5,105 bases of DNA from Gemmataceae bacterium (GCA_947490035.1 CANLGS010000383.1:1-5105), one strand, 5' to 3'. Positions 1 through 5,105 are shown, numbered from the stretch's first letter. Program-made: numbers and translations. Notes: a model not told the origin generated them from the letters alone.

Positions 1-145
1 AGTCAACGGTGAGATTCACACGCTGTTGTCGCCGTTGACGAAGGTGCAGAAGCGGCTTCTGAAACTCTGGGATCTGCCAACGAACTTGTATCAAAAGATC
101 ACGCGAGGATTTCCGAAAACACCTCCGAAGACGAGCGAACCGTAA
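1..145 (+). CDS. C-terminal fragment of an unidentified protein, possibly a transposase
   Basis: An open frame enters from the left edge (first full codon at base 2) and gives 47 residues before a TAA at 143-145. The tail contains LLSPLTKVQKRLLKLWDL and ends in KTPPKTSEP. Codon third positions are mostly G or C, and the basic, leucine-rich amphipathic stretch looks like real protein, which supports coding. I do not recognise the family with confidence. The pattern of a basic helix followed by a short Leu/Tyr segment (LPTNLYQKIT) faintly resembles the ends of planctomycete DDE transposases, and a transposase would fit the broken gene beside it, but this is inference. There is no visible terminator: after the stop comes about 35 bp of undistinguished sequence, then the remains of the minus-strand Zn-ribbon gene. 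The start lies outside the window. Confidence 0.5.
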   Translation, partial: VNGEIHTLLSPLTKVQKRLLKLWDLPTNLYQKITRGFPKTPPKTSEP

Positions 146-405
146 GCACCACACGAACGCTTCCGGGTAATTGACTCTCCGGCGCACTTGCCGAGGCGCA
201 GGTTCCTCTTCGTGTGCGGGCGCATTCCGCACTGGCGGTTGAACTGGCTTCGCTCGAGGCAGAGGTGGGACCGGCACCGGGATGAGCGCTGGAGCCGTAA
301 CGAATTCGTCGCAGTTCGCGTTAGGGCACTCGAACGTTTCTCCAGCCGGTCATCTCCAACCGTTAACCGGATTTTGCAATGCGGACAGTTGAACGCAATC
401 GACAT
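146..405 (-). pseudogene. Frameshifted and apparently truncated Zn-ribbon protein gene
   Basis: From the ATG at 405-403 the minus strand reads MSIAFNCPHCKIRLTVGDD, the usual opening of small planctomycete zinc-ribbon proteins with a first CxxC (C7, C10). In that frame the sequence then turns into Arg/Ser/Cys-rich nonsense. Adding one base at about 340-342 restores ETFECPNANCDEFVTAPA, with the second cysteine pair (C27, C32), followed by a Pro/Ala/Glu-rich linker (PVPVPPLPRAKP, then HEEEPAPRQV) as expected after such a ribbon. So one base seems to be missing between Leu21 and the Glu of ETFECP. The restored frame has no stop down to base 1, but beyond about 180-146 its composition degrades and it overlaps the plus-strand left-edge gene antisense, so the true 3' end is probably lost. 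The second pair is C-x4-C rather than the usual CxxC. No strong ribosome site precedes the start; only a GGGG lies about 7 bases upstream. The gene begins 41 bp after the coiled-coil gene on the same strand. A sequencing error could explain the frameshift. The end at 146 is a guess. Confidence 0.55.
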
Positions 406-446
406 CGTGAGCCCCGGCACATGGTTGGTCGAGATCAGCGCAGAGT

Positions 447-854
447 CTACCGGCGGGTGACGAAGTATGCGACGAGCGCCGCGATGCCACCACTGGCCAG
501 TACACCGAGGGTGTTTATCACGACCGCCCACACGAACTCGTGGCGGCGCTCTTGCTCTTCTTCCTGCCTCGCAATTTGTTGCCGGTGGAGCGCGAGTTTG
601 GCTTTCAGTTCATCAACGTCGTTTTTCTCGACCCGCCGTCGCAGTTCCTCCACGTCGTGCTTGAGCAGCGCGGTTTCCCGCTCGTGGTCACGCCGCAGGT
701 CGTTGAGCGATTGAAACGCCTCCCGCTCGTTCTGTCGTGCCGCGTCAACATCGGCGGACAGCTGCGCGACATGGGCGGTTAGCGTTGCAACCGTCCTTTC
801 CAGTTGTTCGATCCTCCCGCCGTCGGGTTGATCCGAAGCGGATGGACAACTCAT
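447..854 (-). CDS. Small coiled-coil protein with a C-terminal transmembrane helix, function unknown
   Basis: A 135-residue protein. I chose the ATG at 854-852 because GGAG lies 7 bases upstream and the encoded N-terminus (MSCPSASDQPDGG) is a short disordered lead into the helix; an in-frame ATG at 953 adds 33 residues of poor composition with no ribosome site. Residues about 13-104 form one long charged heptad-like helix (IEQLERTVATLTAHVAQL, later VEELRRRVEKNDVDELKAKL, then QEEEQERR), a probable coiled coil. Residues about 107-132 (FVWAVVINTLGVLASGG onward) are hydrophobic and form a single membrane helix ending in TRR, so the protein is probably tail-anchored with its coil in the cytoplasm. 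There is no signal peptide and no catalytic motif. It lies 109 bp downstream of the nuclease gene and 41 bp upstream of the Zn-ribbon remnant, both on the same strand. The shape recalls small phage or accessory coiled-coil membrane proteins, but I cannot assign a family. Confidence 0.75.
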   Translation of the reverse strand: MSCPSASDQPDGGRIEQLERTVATLTAHVAQLSADVDAARQNEREAFQSLNDLRRDHERETALLKHDVEELRRRVEKNDVDELKAKLALHRQQIARQEEEQERRHEFVWAVVINTLGVLASGGIAALVAYFVTRR

Positions 855-963
855 GCCAGAACTCCGTCGAAGGAACGCGACCCGCTTGACCTCTATCACG
901 TTATTCGGCTCGACCCGCGCAGGTATTGTGCTTGCACGTCGATGTAGCATCATTCTACCGCGC
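855..963. other. Intergenic gap between nuclease and coiled-coil genes
   Basis: A 109-bp gap, somewhat richer in A and T than the flanking nuclease gene. It contains a short palindrome GTGCTTGCAC at 928-937 and a weak inverted pair GTAG/CTAC around 944-958. I see no convincing sigma-70 promoter or U-tract terminator. The gap is long enough to hold a separate promoter for the coiled-coil gene. Confidence 0.4.
862..865 (-). promoter_or_regulatory. Shine-Dalgarno site of the coiled-coil gene
   Basis: Minus-strand GGAG with a 7-base spacer (TTCTGGC) to the ATG at 854. It decides between this start and the in-frame ATG at 953, which has no such site. Confidence 0.55.
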
Positions 964-1830
964 TCACCAGTGGCCCGGTAGCTTCTCGCTCCGCAGCCAC
1001 GCGGTCCACCACAGGTCCAGGGTGAGCTGCGCGCCGGCGCGCACGCGGGTCAGGATGAACGCGCGGCTCTCGGCCGTCGGCTTGTCGAACGCGCCCGCCG
1101 CGTCGAACTCGTAACACTTCGGAATGTGCGTGTGCGACTCCGCGATGAACTTGTTGATGTGAACCCACACGTCCTCGATCTTCTTCGCCTCCAGCCCGCG
1201 ACACACCTCCTCCGGCGTGATCTTGTTCTTCTCCGGGAAGCCGTCCACCTTCGCGTGAATGCCCTTTTGCTTCACGGTGCCGTCCGGCTGAATGCGCCCG
1301 TCGTAGTCGCGGGTGGTGTGCAGCGGCATCGCGGCGTCGCCGGTGTAGTGCGCCAGCGTGCCGCCGTGGACGAGGCACTTCATCGGGATCGAGGTGCTCG
1401 TCGGCGCCTTGCGGTAGTCGTAGAACCCGACCACGAGCTTCTCGTAATACTCCATGATCGCGTAGGGCAGCATCCCGATCTTGTTCGGGTCTTTCTTGAG
1501 GTCGATGTAGATCATCTTCATCGCGTCGTAGCGGTTCGTGGCCGGTAACTTCTTGTCGTCCAGGTCTTCCATGTCGAGGAAGTGGTTGCCTTCTTCTTCG
1601 CGACGGAGGAAGTTCATCTCGCGGTTCTTCCAGCGGTCTGGGTCCACCGCGAAGTGCGCGAGGTGCTTGCCGCCGCTGCGGTAGAACGCGGGCACGTCGT
1701 CCGGCAGGCGCGCCGCCGCGGCCTCCGCGACCGTCTCGTGACCGCCCGCCCACCAGCCCCTCGCGAAACTGCCGAACAACCCCGCGACGAGTACCGCCGC
1801 GAACACCAACACCGCCGTGCGCCGCTTCAT
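964..1830 (-). CDS. Exported S1/P1-type zinc nuclease (zinc-dependent phospholipase C/nuclease fold)
   Basis: A 288-residue protein. The ATG at 1830-1828 is preceded by GAGGAG with a 7-base spacer, so the 18 extra residues of the longer open frame are excluded. Residues 1-25 form a signal peptide (basic MKRR, hydrophobic VLVFAAVLVAGLFG, then SFARG). Cleavage after Gly25 would leave Trp26 at the mature N-terminus, as in S1 and P1 nucleases, where the terminal Trp binds zinc. The family's nine zinc ligands can be placed: W26 and H31 in WWAGGHETVA; an Asp at 63 or 65 in VDPDRW; H83 in NHFLDMED; H161, D165 and H171 in HYTGDAAMPLH, with the exact P1 spacing of H-x3-D-x5-H; and H192 and D196 in HAKVD. 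Family members cleave single-stranded DNA/RNA and 3'-nucleotides, while the related phospholipases C hydrolyse phospholipids; substrate cannot be told from sequence. It probably acts in the periplasm or outside the cell, perhaps scavenging nucleotides or phosphate. It is divergent from the barrel gene, with a nested palindrome just before its ribosome site. Confidence 0.88.
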   Translation of the reverse strand: MKRRTAVLVFAAVLVAGLFGSFARGWWAGGHETVAEAAAARLPDDVPAFYRSGGKHLAHFAVDPDRWKNREMNFLRREEEGNHFLDMEDLDDKKLPATNRYDAMKMIYIDLKKDPNKIGMLPYAIMEYYEKLVVGFYDYRKAPTSTSIPMKCLVHGGTLAHYTGDAAMPLHTTRDYDGRIQPDGTVKQKGIHAKVDGFPEKNKITPEEVCRGLEAKKIEDVWVHINKFIAESHTHIPKCYEFDAAGAFDKPTAESRAFILTRVRAGAQLTLDLWWTAWLRSEKLPGHW

Positions 1831-1837
1831 GTTGTTG

Positions 1838-1843
1838 CTCCTC
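1838..1843 (-). promoter_or_regulatory. Shine-Dalgarno site of the nuclease gene
   Basis: Minus-strand GAGGAG lies 7 bases before the ATG at 1830. It fixes the start just ahead of a textbook signal peptide. The nested palindrome starts only 2 bases further upstream, so folding of the leader could affect access to this site. Confidence 0.75.
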
Positions 1844-1845
1844 TT

Positions 1846-1910
1846 GGCGAACCGCGACCGTGAGGGAGCGGGTGGACGTTCCACCCGCTCCCTCGCGGGC
1901 GCGGTTCGCC
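1846..1910. repeat. Nested 65-bp palindrome (REP-like hairpin)
   Basis: The inner arms 1862-1876 (GAGGGAGCGGGTGGA) and 1880-1894 are a perfect 15-bp inverted repeat around a 3-base loop (CGT). The outer arms 1846-1856 (GGCGAACCGCG) and 1900-1910 are a perfect 11-bp inverted repeat. Together they would fold into one long, very GC-rich hairpin with a small internal loop of 5 bases on each side. It lies between the divergent nuclease and barrel genes, 2 bp from the nuclease ribosome site. There is no U-tract, so a classic terminator is unlikely. I believe similar sequences are scattered between genes in Gemmata genomes, but this is recall and was not checked. Confidence 0.8.
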
Positions 1911-2042
1911 GGGTGTTTACCTCACCCGGTTATATCCCCAGGGTTACCGCGGCGGGTGTGATTTCCCCGCGAAGGTACTCAACCGCGCCTGCCGCGCTTG
2001 CCGAATGTAAAGGATGCCCGGCAGGATGTCGGGCGGAACGGC

Positions 2043-2049
2043 AAGGAGG
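2043..2049 (+). promoter_or_regulatory. Shine-Dalgarno site of the barrel-protein gene
   Basis: AAGGAGG with a 6-base spacer to the ATG at 2056 is close to a perfect anti-16S match. It selects this start over the upstream in-frame ATG at 2014, which would put 14 non-hydrophobic residues before the signal peptide. Confidence 0.85.
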
Positions 2050-2055
2050 CCGGAC

Positions 2056-3399
2056 ATGCCTCGTGCGGTGTGGGTAGCGCTGGCGTTGGTGGCGACCGGA
2101 ACCCCGGCCGTCGCGCAGCCGCTCGGCCCGCTCGAACCGACCGGCGGGCCGCCCGTCGCGTTCGACTCGACCCCGGTATTCCCCGATCGGAACACGCAGC
2201 GCCTGCCGCCCATTCTGGGCGCGCCGGTCGGCCTCGCGGACGGCGCGCCGCGCGCCAACCTCACGCCCGCCGGGTTCGTGGACGCGCCCGCGGAACGCCG
2301 GCCGCAGCGCGCCGCGGGGTTCGGCGCGCCCAGCGTCGCCCCGTCGTTCGGCGGGCCGCCGCCGGGCGAACCCGCGGCGCCCATCCCGACCCGCGTGGTG
2401 GACACCGCCATCGCGCGCACCGCGTACACCGCGCCGGCCGTTGACCCGGTCAACGAGTTCCTCGCGAAGAGGTCGGAACTCAAGGACGACCGGCCCGGCG
2501 CGAAGGCGCCAAAGTCCGAGTCGGGCAAGTTCGGCGAGACCTTCGAGAAGATCATCGGCGACCGCAACGGCGGCTGGTTCCGCAGCGACCACATGTTCGA
2601 CGGGTTCATCTCGCCCGTCAGCAACCCGTTCCTGGCGGAAGACCCGCGCTCGCTCACCGAACTGCGGCCGATCTTCATCTACCAGCAGGTGCCGAGTACC
2701 CAGAAAGACTTCCGCGGCGGGAACATCTCGTTCTTCGGCGCGCAGGCGCGGGTCGCGATCACCGACCGCTGGTCGCTCGTGTTCCACAAGATCGGCGGCA
2801 TCTCGGTGAACCCCGGCAACTCGTCGCCGTTCCCGGACGACGTGAGCCTGGCCGAACTGTGGGTCGGCCCGAAGTACACCTTCTACCGCGGCGAGGACAA
2901 CGGCGCGATCGTCGCCGGCGGCTTGCAGTTCCAATTGCCGATCGGCTCGAAGTCCGCGTTCCAGGACACCGGCACGCTGTCGCTCGTACCCTACGTGACC
3001 TACGGGCAGAACTTCCTCCGCGACTTCCGGCTCGGCAGCTTCAACAGCATCCTCACCAGCGGCTACTCGTTCAGCACGAACAACCAGCGGAGCGACTACT
3101 ACTTCCTGTCGGCGCACCTGGACTTCGACGCCGGGAACGTCCACCGGTTCTACCCGCTGATGGAGTTGAACTGGTTGTTGTACACGACGGGCGGCAAGGC
3201 GCGGCCGATCGGCGCGGAAGGGCGAGACCTGATTAACTTCGGCGGGCAGGCGAAGAACGGGTTGCTGACGGGCACGGTCGGCGGGCGCGTGAAGATCACC
3301 GAGAGCGCGCAGTTCGGGGCGGGCTTCGAGGTGCCGCTGGCGGGACCGAAGGACTTCTTCCGCTACCGGTTCACGATGGACTTCATCCTGCGGTATTGA
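2056..3399 (+). CDS. Outer-membrane beta-barrel protein with a Pro/Ala-rich N-terminal region
   Basis: A 447-residue protein with a signal peptide at residues 1-21 (MPRAVWVALALVATG, cleavage likely after AVA or AVAQ). Residues 22 to about 130 are rich in Pro, Ala and Gly (PSFGGPPPGEPAAPIP and similar), probably a disordered periplasmic segment. A charged stretch follows at 132-170, then from about 175 to the end come alternating, aromatic-rich strands with Gly/Asn/Asp turns (RPIFIYQQV, ISFFGAQARVAI, WSLVFHKIGGI, LWVGPKYTFY, VAGGLQFQLP, LSLVPYVTYGQNF, YYFLSAHLDF, YPLMELNWLLY). It ends in FRYRFTMDFILRY, a last strand with a C-terminal aromatic as in outer-membrane proteins recognised by BamA. 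The layout resembles the MetA-pathway/transporter-like barrel families, but I cannot name the family or substrate. It is an envelope protein that may act as a channel. It is divergent from the nuclease gene and convergent with the propeller gene. Codon use is strongly G/C at third positions throughout, and no frame damage is visible. Confidence 0.8.
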   Translation: MPRAVWVALALVATGTPAVAQPLGPLEPTGGPPVAFDSTPVFPDRNTQRLPPILGAPVGLADGAPRANLTPAGFVDAPAERRPQRAAGFGAPSVAPSFGGPPPGEPAAPIPTRVVDTAIARTAYTAPAVDPVNEFLAKRSELKDDRPGAKAPKSESGKFGETFEKIIGDRNGGWFRSDHMFDGFISPVSNPFLAEDPRSLTELRPIFIYQQVPSTQKDFRGGNISFFGAQARVAITDRWSLVFHKIGGISVNPGNSSPFPDDVSLAELWVGPKYTFYRGEDNGAIVAGGLQFQLPIGSKSAFQDTGTLSLVPYVTYGQNFLRDFRLGSFNSILTSGYSFSTNNQRSDYYFLSAHLDFDAGNVHRFYPLMELNWLLYTTGGKARPIGAEGRDLINFGGQAKNGLLTGTVGGRVKITESAQFGAGFEVPLAGPKDFFRYRFTMDFILRY

Positions 3400-3421
3400 G
3401 CCGGTCTGCTTCGTTCGTGGT

Positions 3422-3439
3422 GACCGGCTTCAGCCGGTC
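3422..3439. repeat. Short hairpin 22 bp after the barrel gene stop
   Basis: A perfect 7-bp inverted repeat, GACCGGC / GCCGGTC, around TTCA. It could act as an RNA 3'-end stabiliser or a weak terminator for the barrel gene, but it has no following T-run. I recall similar GACCGGCTTCAGCCGGTC elements in Gemmata-type genomes, unchecked. Confidence 0.6.
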
Positions 3440-3453
3440 CGCCCGCCTTTGGA

Positions 3454-3525
3454 TTTGTGGCACAGACATTCCTGTCTGTGCGCTTGAAGGGTGCAGCCGC
3501 ACAGGCTGGAAGCCTGTGCCACAAA
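3454..3525. repeat. Composite inverted repeat of the planctomycete CACAGACATTCCTGTCTGTG type
   Basis: The outer arms 3454-3465 (TTTGTGGCACAG) and 3514-3525 form a perfect 12-bp inverted repeat. Inside, and partly competing with it, are two local hairpins: 3461-3468/3473-3480 (CACAGACA, loop TTCC, TGTCTGTG) and 3500-3507/3511-3518 (CACAGGCT, loop GGA, AGCCTGTG). The sequence can therefore fold as one long stem or as two adjacent stems. I recall related elements as abundant intergenic repeats in Planctomycetes and some Verrucomicrobia, where they are often mis-called as small proteins. Number of copies and mobility are unknown here. Confidence 0.75.
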
Positions 3526-3548
3526 GCCCAAGCCTCCAAAGCCTTCAC

Positions 3549-5105
3549 TCACTTCTTCGGCGGCAACTCGATCACCACCGCGGACCCGTCCGACAGCGGC
3601 GTGAGCGCGGTGTTCGCGGCCACCGCACTCGCGGCGGCCGGAGCCGCACCCGGCAGGCCGGCGGTCTGCGTCGCCAGCACGTCGCCACTTGTTCCGTCGA
3701 TCAGTAGAACGCGGCCCACGAGATCGGTCACGACCCACCGGTTTTCGCCGGCCGGCTGCGGCGCGCCCACGATGGTGATGGTCGCTTCCTCGATCGTCCG
3801 CGGAAACGCCCACAGCGGGTCTTCGCGGTCCGGGCTGATTCCGACCGCCGCACGGCCACCGACCACGTAGGCGACGACGAGTCGGGTCGCGTCGGTCGGC
3901 TGCGCCGCGAACCCGGAACTCGGCCGGCCCGCGGGAATCGCGCTCGTGCCGCCGGCCTTCCAGCGGCGCTGGTGCAGCCCGGTCTTGTCGGCCGCGTACA
4001 GCCACACGCTCCCGCTCACATCCGCGACGACGAACCGCGGCGCCCCGCCCGGTTCGGCCGGCGGCAGAACGATTCCCGGTCCCGCGACCGCCTCGCGCAG
4101 CTCCCACGACCCGGCCGGGTTGAACCGCGCGTTCGGCGCGACCGGCCACTCCCACCGGCTCAACCGCTTCCCGCCGTCGGACGTGGCGAAGCTGGCGTCC
4201 GACAGCGGCGTGATGGAACACACGGCCTTCGCCGGCGTGCGGTCGCCGCGCCACGACGGACCCGGAATCAGTTCCGGCGGGTTGGTGACGCCCGCGCCCG
4301 GCACGAACCGGTTCACCGACCCGTCGCTCGTCGGGATGAGCAGGCTTCCGCCGACCACGGCCGGGTGGCCCGCGAGGTCGGCCGGCGCGTTCACCTCGTC
4401 TCCTTCGTCCGGCTTCCCCAACAGTTTGCCGCCGGCCACGCGGCGCACGACGAACTTCGCCTTACCCTCGCGCCCCGCGACCGGTGTGAGCGCGAACACC
4501 AGTTTCCCGTCGGCGCTCGCGGTCACGACCGTCGGCCCGGTCGCGTTCGCGGGCGCGTTCGCGATCACCCACGCCTCGGGCGCCGCGAGCGACTGCCCCA
4601 CGCCCACCCCGCTCGCGGCCGGCACCACCACGATGCCGCCGTCCTCATCGACCAGCACGAACGATTCCCCCTGCGGAATCGGGGCCGCGACTTGCTCCGC
4701 CGACGACACCTTCGCGGGGACCAGCCCGAGTTGCCGCTGCCAGCGCACGTCGCCGGTGCGCAGGTCGAACACGACCGCGCGGCAGCCCGACGAGTTGGGC
4801 GAGCGCACGACCACGCACGCGGTGTCCTTGCGCGCGTTGGTCTGCGCCGCGTGGACCGGTTCGCCCACGTTGAGCCGCGGTCCCGACAGCACGATCTCCT
4901 GTCCCTTATTCGGCACCAGCGCGAGCCGCGCCTTCTGGAGATATCCGCCCGCGAGCAGCCAGTACGCGGACTCTTCCACCGGAATCACAAGCCCGCGAAC
5001 CGGTTGCTCGTCCGGCGGCAGCGGCAGCACGGGGGCGGCCAGCGGGAACAGTGGTTTGTCGTCGTTGCCGGTCTGCTTCACGCCGAACAGCCGGAACTGG
5101 CCCAT
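3549..5105 (-). CDS. Beta-propeller (PQQ/WD40-type repeat) protein, 5' end at or beyond the window edge
   Basis: 518 residues are visible, ending in VIELPPKK and a TGA at 3551-3549. The sequence is a chain of short beta strands with propeller-blade features. VVFDLRTGDVRWQRQLG (112-127) matches the PQQ-repeat consensus of strand, Asp, x-x-Thr-Gly, then Trp. A second clear blade is at 463-476 (VGRVLLIDGTSGDV), and weaker ones lie near 149-160 (FVLVDEDGGIVV), 196-206, 252-268 and 356-370 (RFVVADVSGSVWLY). I count at least six candidate blades, compatible with one seven- or eight-bladed propeller. No catalytic motif, signal peptide or transmembrane segment is visible. The first Met codon coincides exactly with the last three bases of the window, and the sequence after it (GQFRLFGVKQTGNDD) reads like the inside of a protein, so the real N-terminus, and any signal or Zn-ribbon domain, probably lies outside. 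Likely a scaffold or binding protein; the ligand is unknown. A quinone-dependent dehydrogenase is unlikely because the typical Trp-docking motifs are sparse. Confidence 0.75.
   Translation of the reverse strand: MGQFRLFGVKQTGNDDKPLFPLAAPVLPLPPDEQPVRGLVIPVEESAYWLLAGGYLQKARLALVPNKGQEIVLSGPRLNVGEPVHAAQTNARKDTACVVVRSPNSSGCRAVVFDLRTGDVRWQRQLGLVPAKVSSAEQVAAPIPQGESFVLVDEDGGIVVVPAASGVGVGQSLAAPEAWVIANAPANATGPTVVTASADGKLVFALTPVAGREGKAKFVVRRVAGGKLLGKPDEGDEVNAPADLAGHPAVVGGSLLIPTSDGSVNRFVPGAGVTNPPELIPGPSWRGDRTPAKAVCSITPLSDASFATSDGGKRLSRWEWPVAPNARFNPAGSWELREAVAGPGIVLPPAEPGGAPRFVVADVSGSVWLYAADKTGLHQRRWKAGGTSAIPAGRPSSGFAAQPTDATRLVVAYVVGGRAAVGISPDREDPLWAFPRTIEEATITIVGAPQPAGENRWVVTDLVGRVLLIDGTSGDVLATQTAGLPGAAPAAASAVAANTALTPLSDGSAVVIELPPKK

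Larger units (their letters stand above)
1831..2055. other. Divergent intergenic region between nuclease and barrel genes
   Basis: A 225-bp region that must hold the 5' leaders of both divergent genes. It contains the nested palindrome (1846-1910), then a less GC-rich stretch around 1914-1946. On the minus strand that stretch has TATAAC (1936-1931), a possible -10 box for the nuclease, but no good -35 box 16-18 bases upstream. On the plus strand, TTTACC (1916-1921) and TATATC (1931-1936) are only 9 bases apart, too close for a sigma-70 promoter. No operator or riboswitch is recognisable. Confidence 0.4.
3400..3548. other. Convergent intergenic region filled by hairpins
   Basis: This 149-bp region lies between the stop codons of the barrel gene (plus) and the propeller gene (minus). 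It holds three hairpins, listed separately. None is followed by a T-run on either strand, so if they end transcription it is not by the standard intrinsic mechanism. I see no gene here: short open frames spelling peptides such as AQTFLSV or TDIPVC come from translating the repeat. Confidence 0.6.

Noticed and set aside
855..953. Upstream in-frame ATG as start of the coiled-coil protein
   Set aside because: The added 33 residues have non-coding composition and no ribosome site; GGAG precedes the ATG at 854.
1126..1548. 140-codon plus-strand frame antisense to the nuclease
   Set aside because: Arg/Val/His/Leu-rich mirror of the nuclease codons with no independent support.
950..1753. 267-codon minus-strand open frame overlapping the nuclease in another frame
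   Set aside because: Composition is Arg/Gly/His low complexity; the nuclease frame explains this DNA with all metal ligands in place.
1916..1936. TTTACC and TATATC as a plus-strand promoter
   Set aside because: The spacing is 9 bases instead of about 17, so this is not a credible sigma-70 promoter.
2014..2055. Upstream ATG as start of the barrel protein
   Set aside because: It places polar residues before the signal peptide and lacks the ribosome site that precedes the ATG at 2056.
1944..2678. 244-codon minus-strand open frame opposite the barrel gene start
   Set aside because: Ser/Gly/Pro/Arg-rich antisense shadow without ribosome site or recognisable motif.
1930..3144. 404-codon minus-strand open frame opposite the barrel gene
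   Set aside because: It is Arg/Val/Ala/Glu-rich with no domain, signal or ribosome site, and is a by-product of high GC content opposite a gene with a signal peptide and perfect Shine-Dalgarno site.
3454..3525. CRISPR-like repeat pair
   Set aside because: The two similar hairpin units differ in the arms and loops, occur only twice and have no regular spacers or cas genes nearby.
3457..3870. Plus-strand open frame starting MAQTFLSV
   Set aside because: The opening is a translation of the intergenic hairpin repeat and the rest is antisense to the propeller gene.
3430..4254. 274-codon minus-strand open frame in the propeller gene
   Set aside because: Arg/Gly-rich shadow that also runs through the intergenic repeat; the propeller frame is clearly the coding one.

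Overview
The window reads as chromosome from a high-GC planctomycete, most likely Gemmata or another Gemmataceae. Three things point there: the strong G/C bias at third codon positions, the mix of envelope proteins (S1/P1-like nuclease, a Pro/Ala-rich protein ending in an outer-membrane barrel, a PQQ/WD40-type propeller, a small zinc ribbon), and hairpin repeats of a type I recall between genes in these genomes. The assignment comes from reading alone; no search was run.

Layout. Bases 1-145 (+) hold the last 47 codons of a gene entering from the left, possibly a transposase. Three genes then run on the minus strand, read from right to left: an exported S1/P1-type nuclease (1830 to 964), a short coiled-coil protein with a C-terminal membrane helix (854 to 447), and a broken Zn-ribbon gene (405 down to about 146) with one frameshift and no proper end. 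The Zn-ribbon frame runs into the 3' end of the left-edge gene. The 225-bp region 1831-2055 separates the nuclease from a divergent plus-strand gene (2056-3399) for an outer-membrane beta-barrel protein. The barrel gene converges on a minus-strand beta-propeller gene (ends at 3549, 5' end at or beyond the right edge). The 149-bp gap between them is filled by three hairpins.

How the genes may relate. The nuclease and barrel proteins both carry export signals and share one intergenic region, so they may share regulatory DNA, but nothing shows a common pathway. The coiled-coil and Zn-ribbon genes are 41 bp apart on one strand and may once have been co-transcribed. I see no CRISPR array, tRNA, rRNA, complete insertion sequence or clear defence or biosynthetic cluster. 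I do not think the window contains a demonstrable new system. The most informative items are the frameshifted and truncated Zn-ribbon gene, the 65-bp nested palindrome just before the nuclease ribosome site, and the three-hairpin block between the convergent genes.
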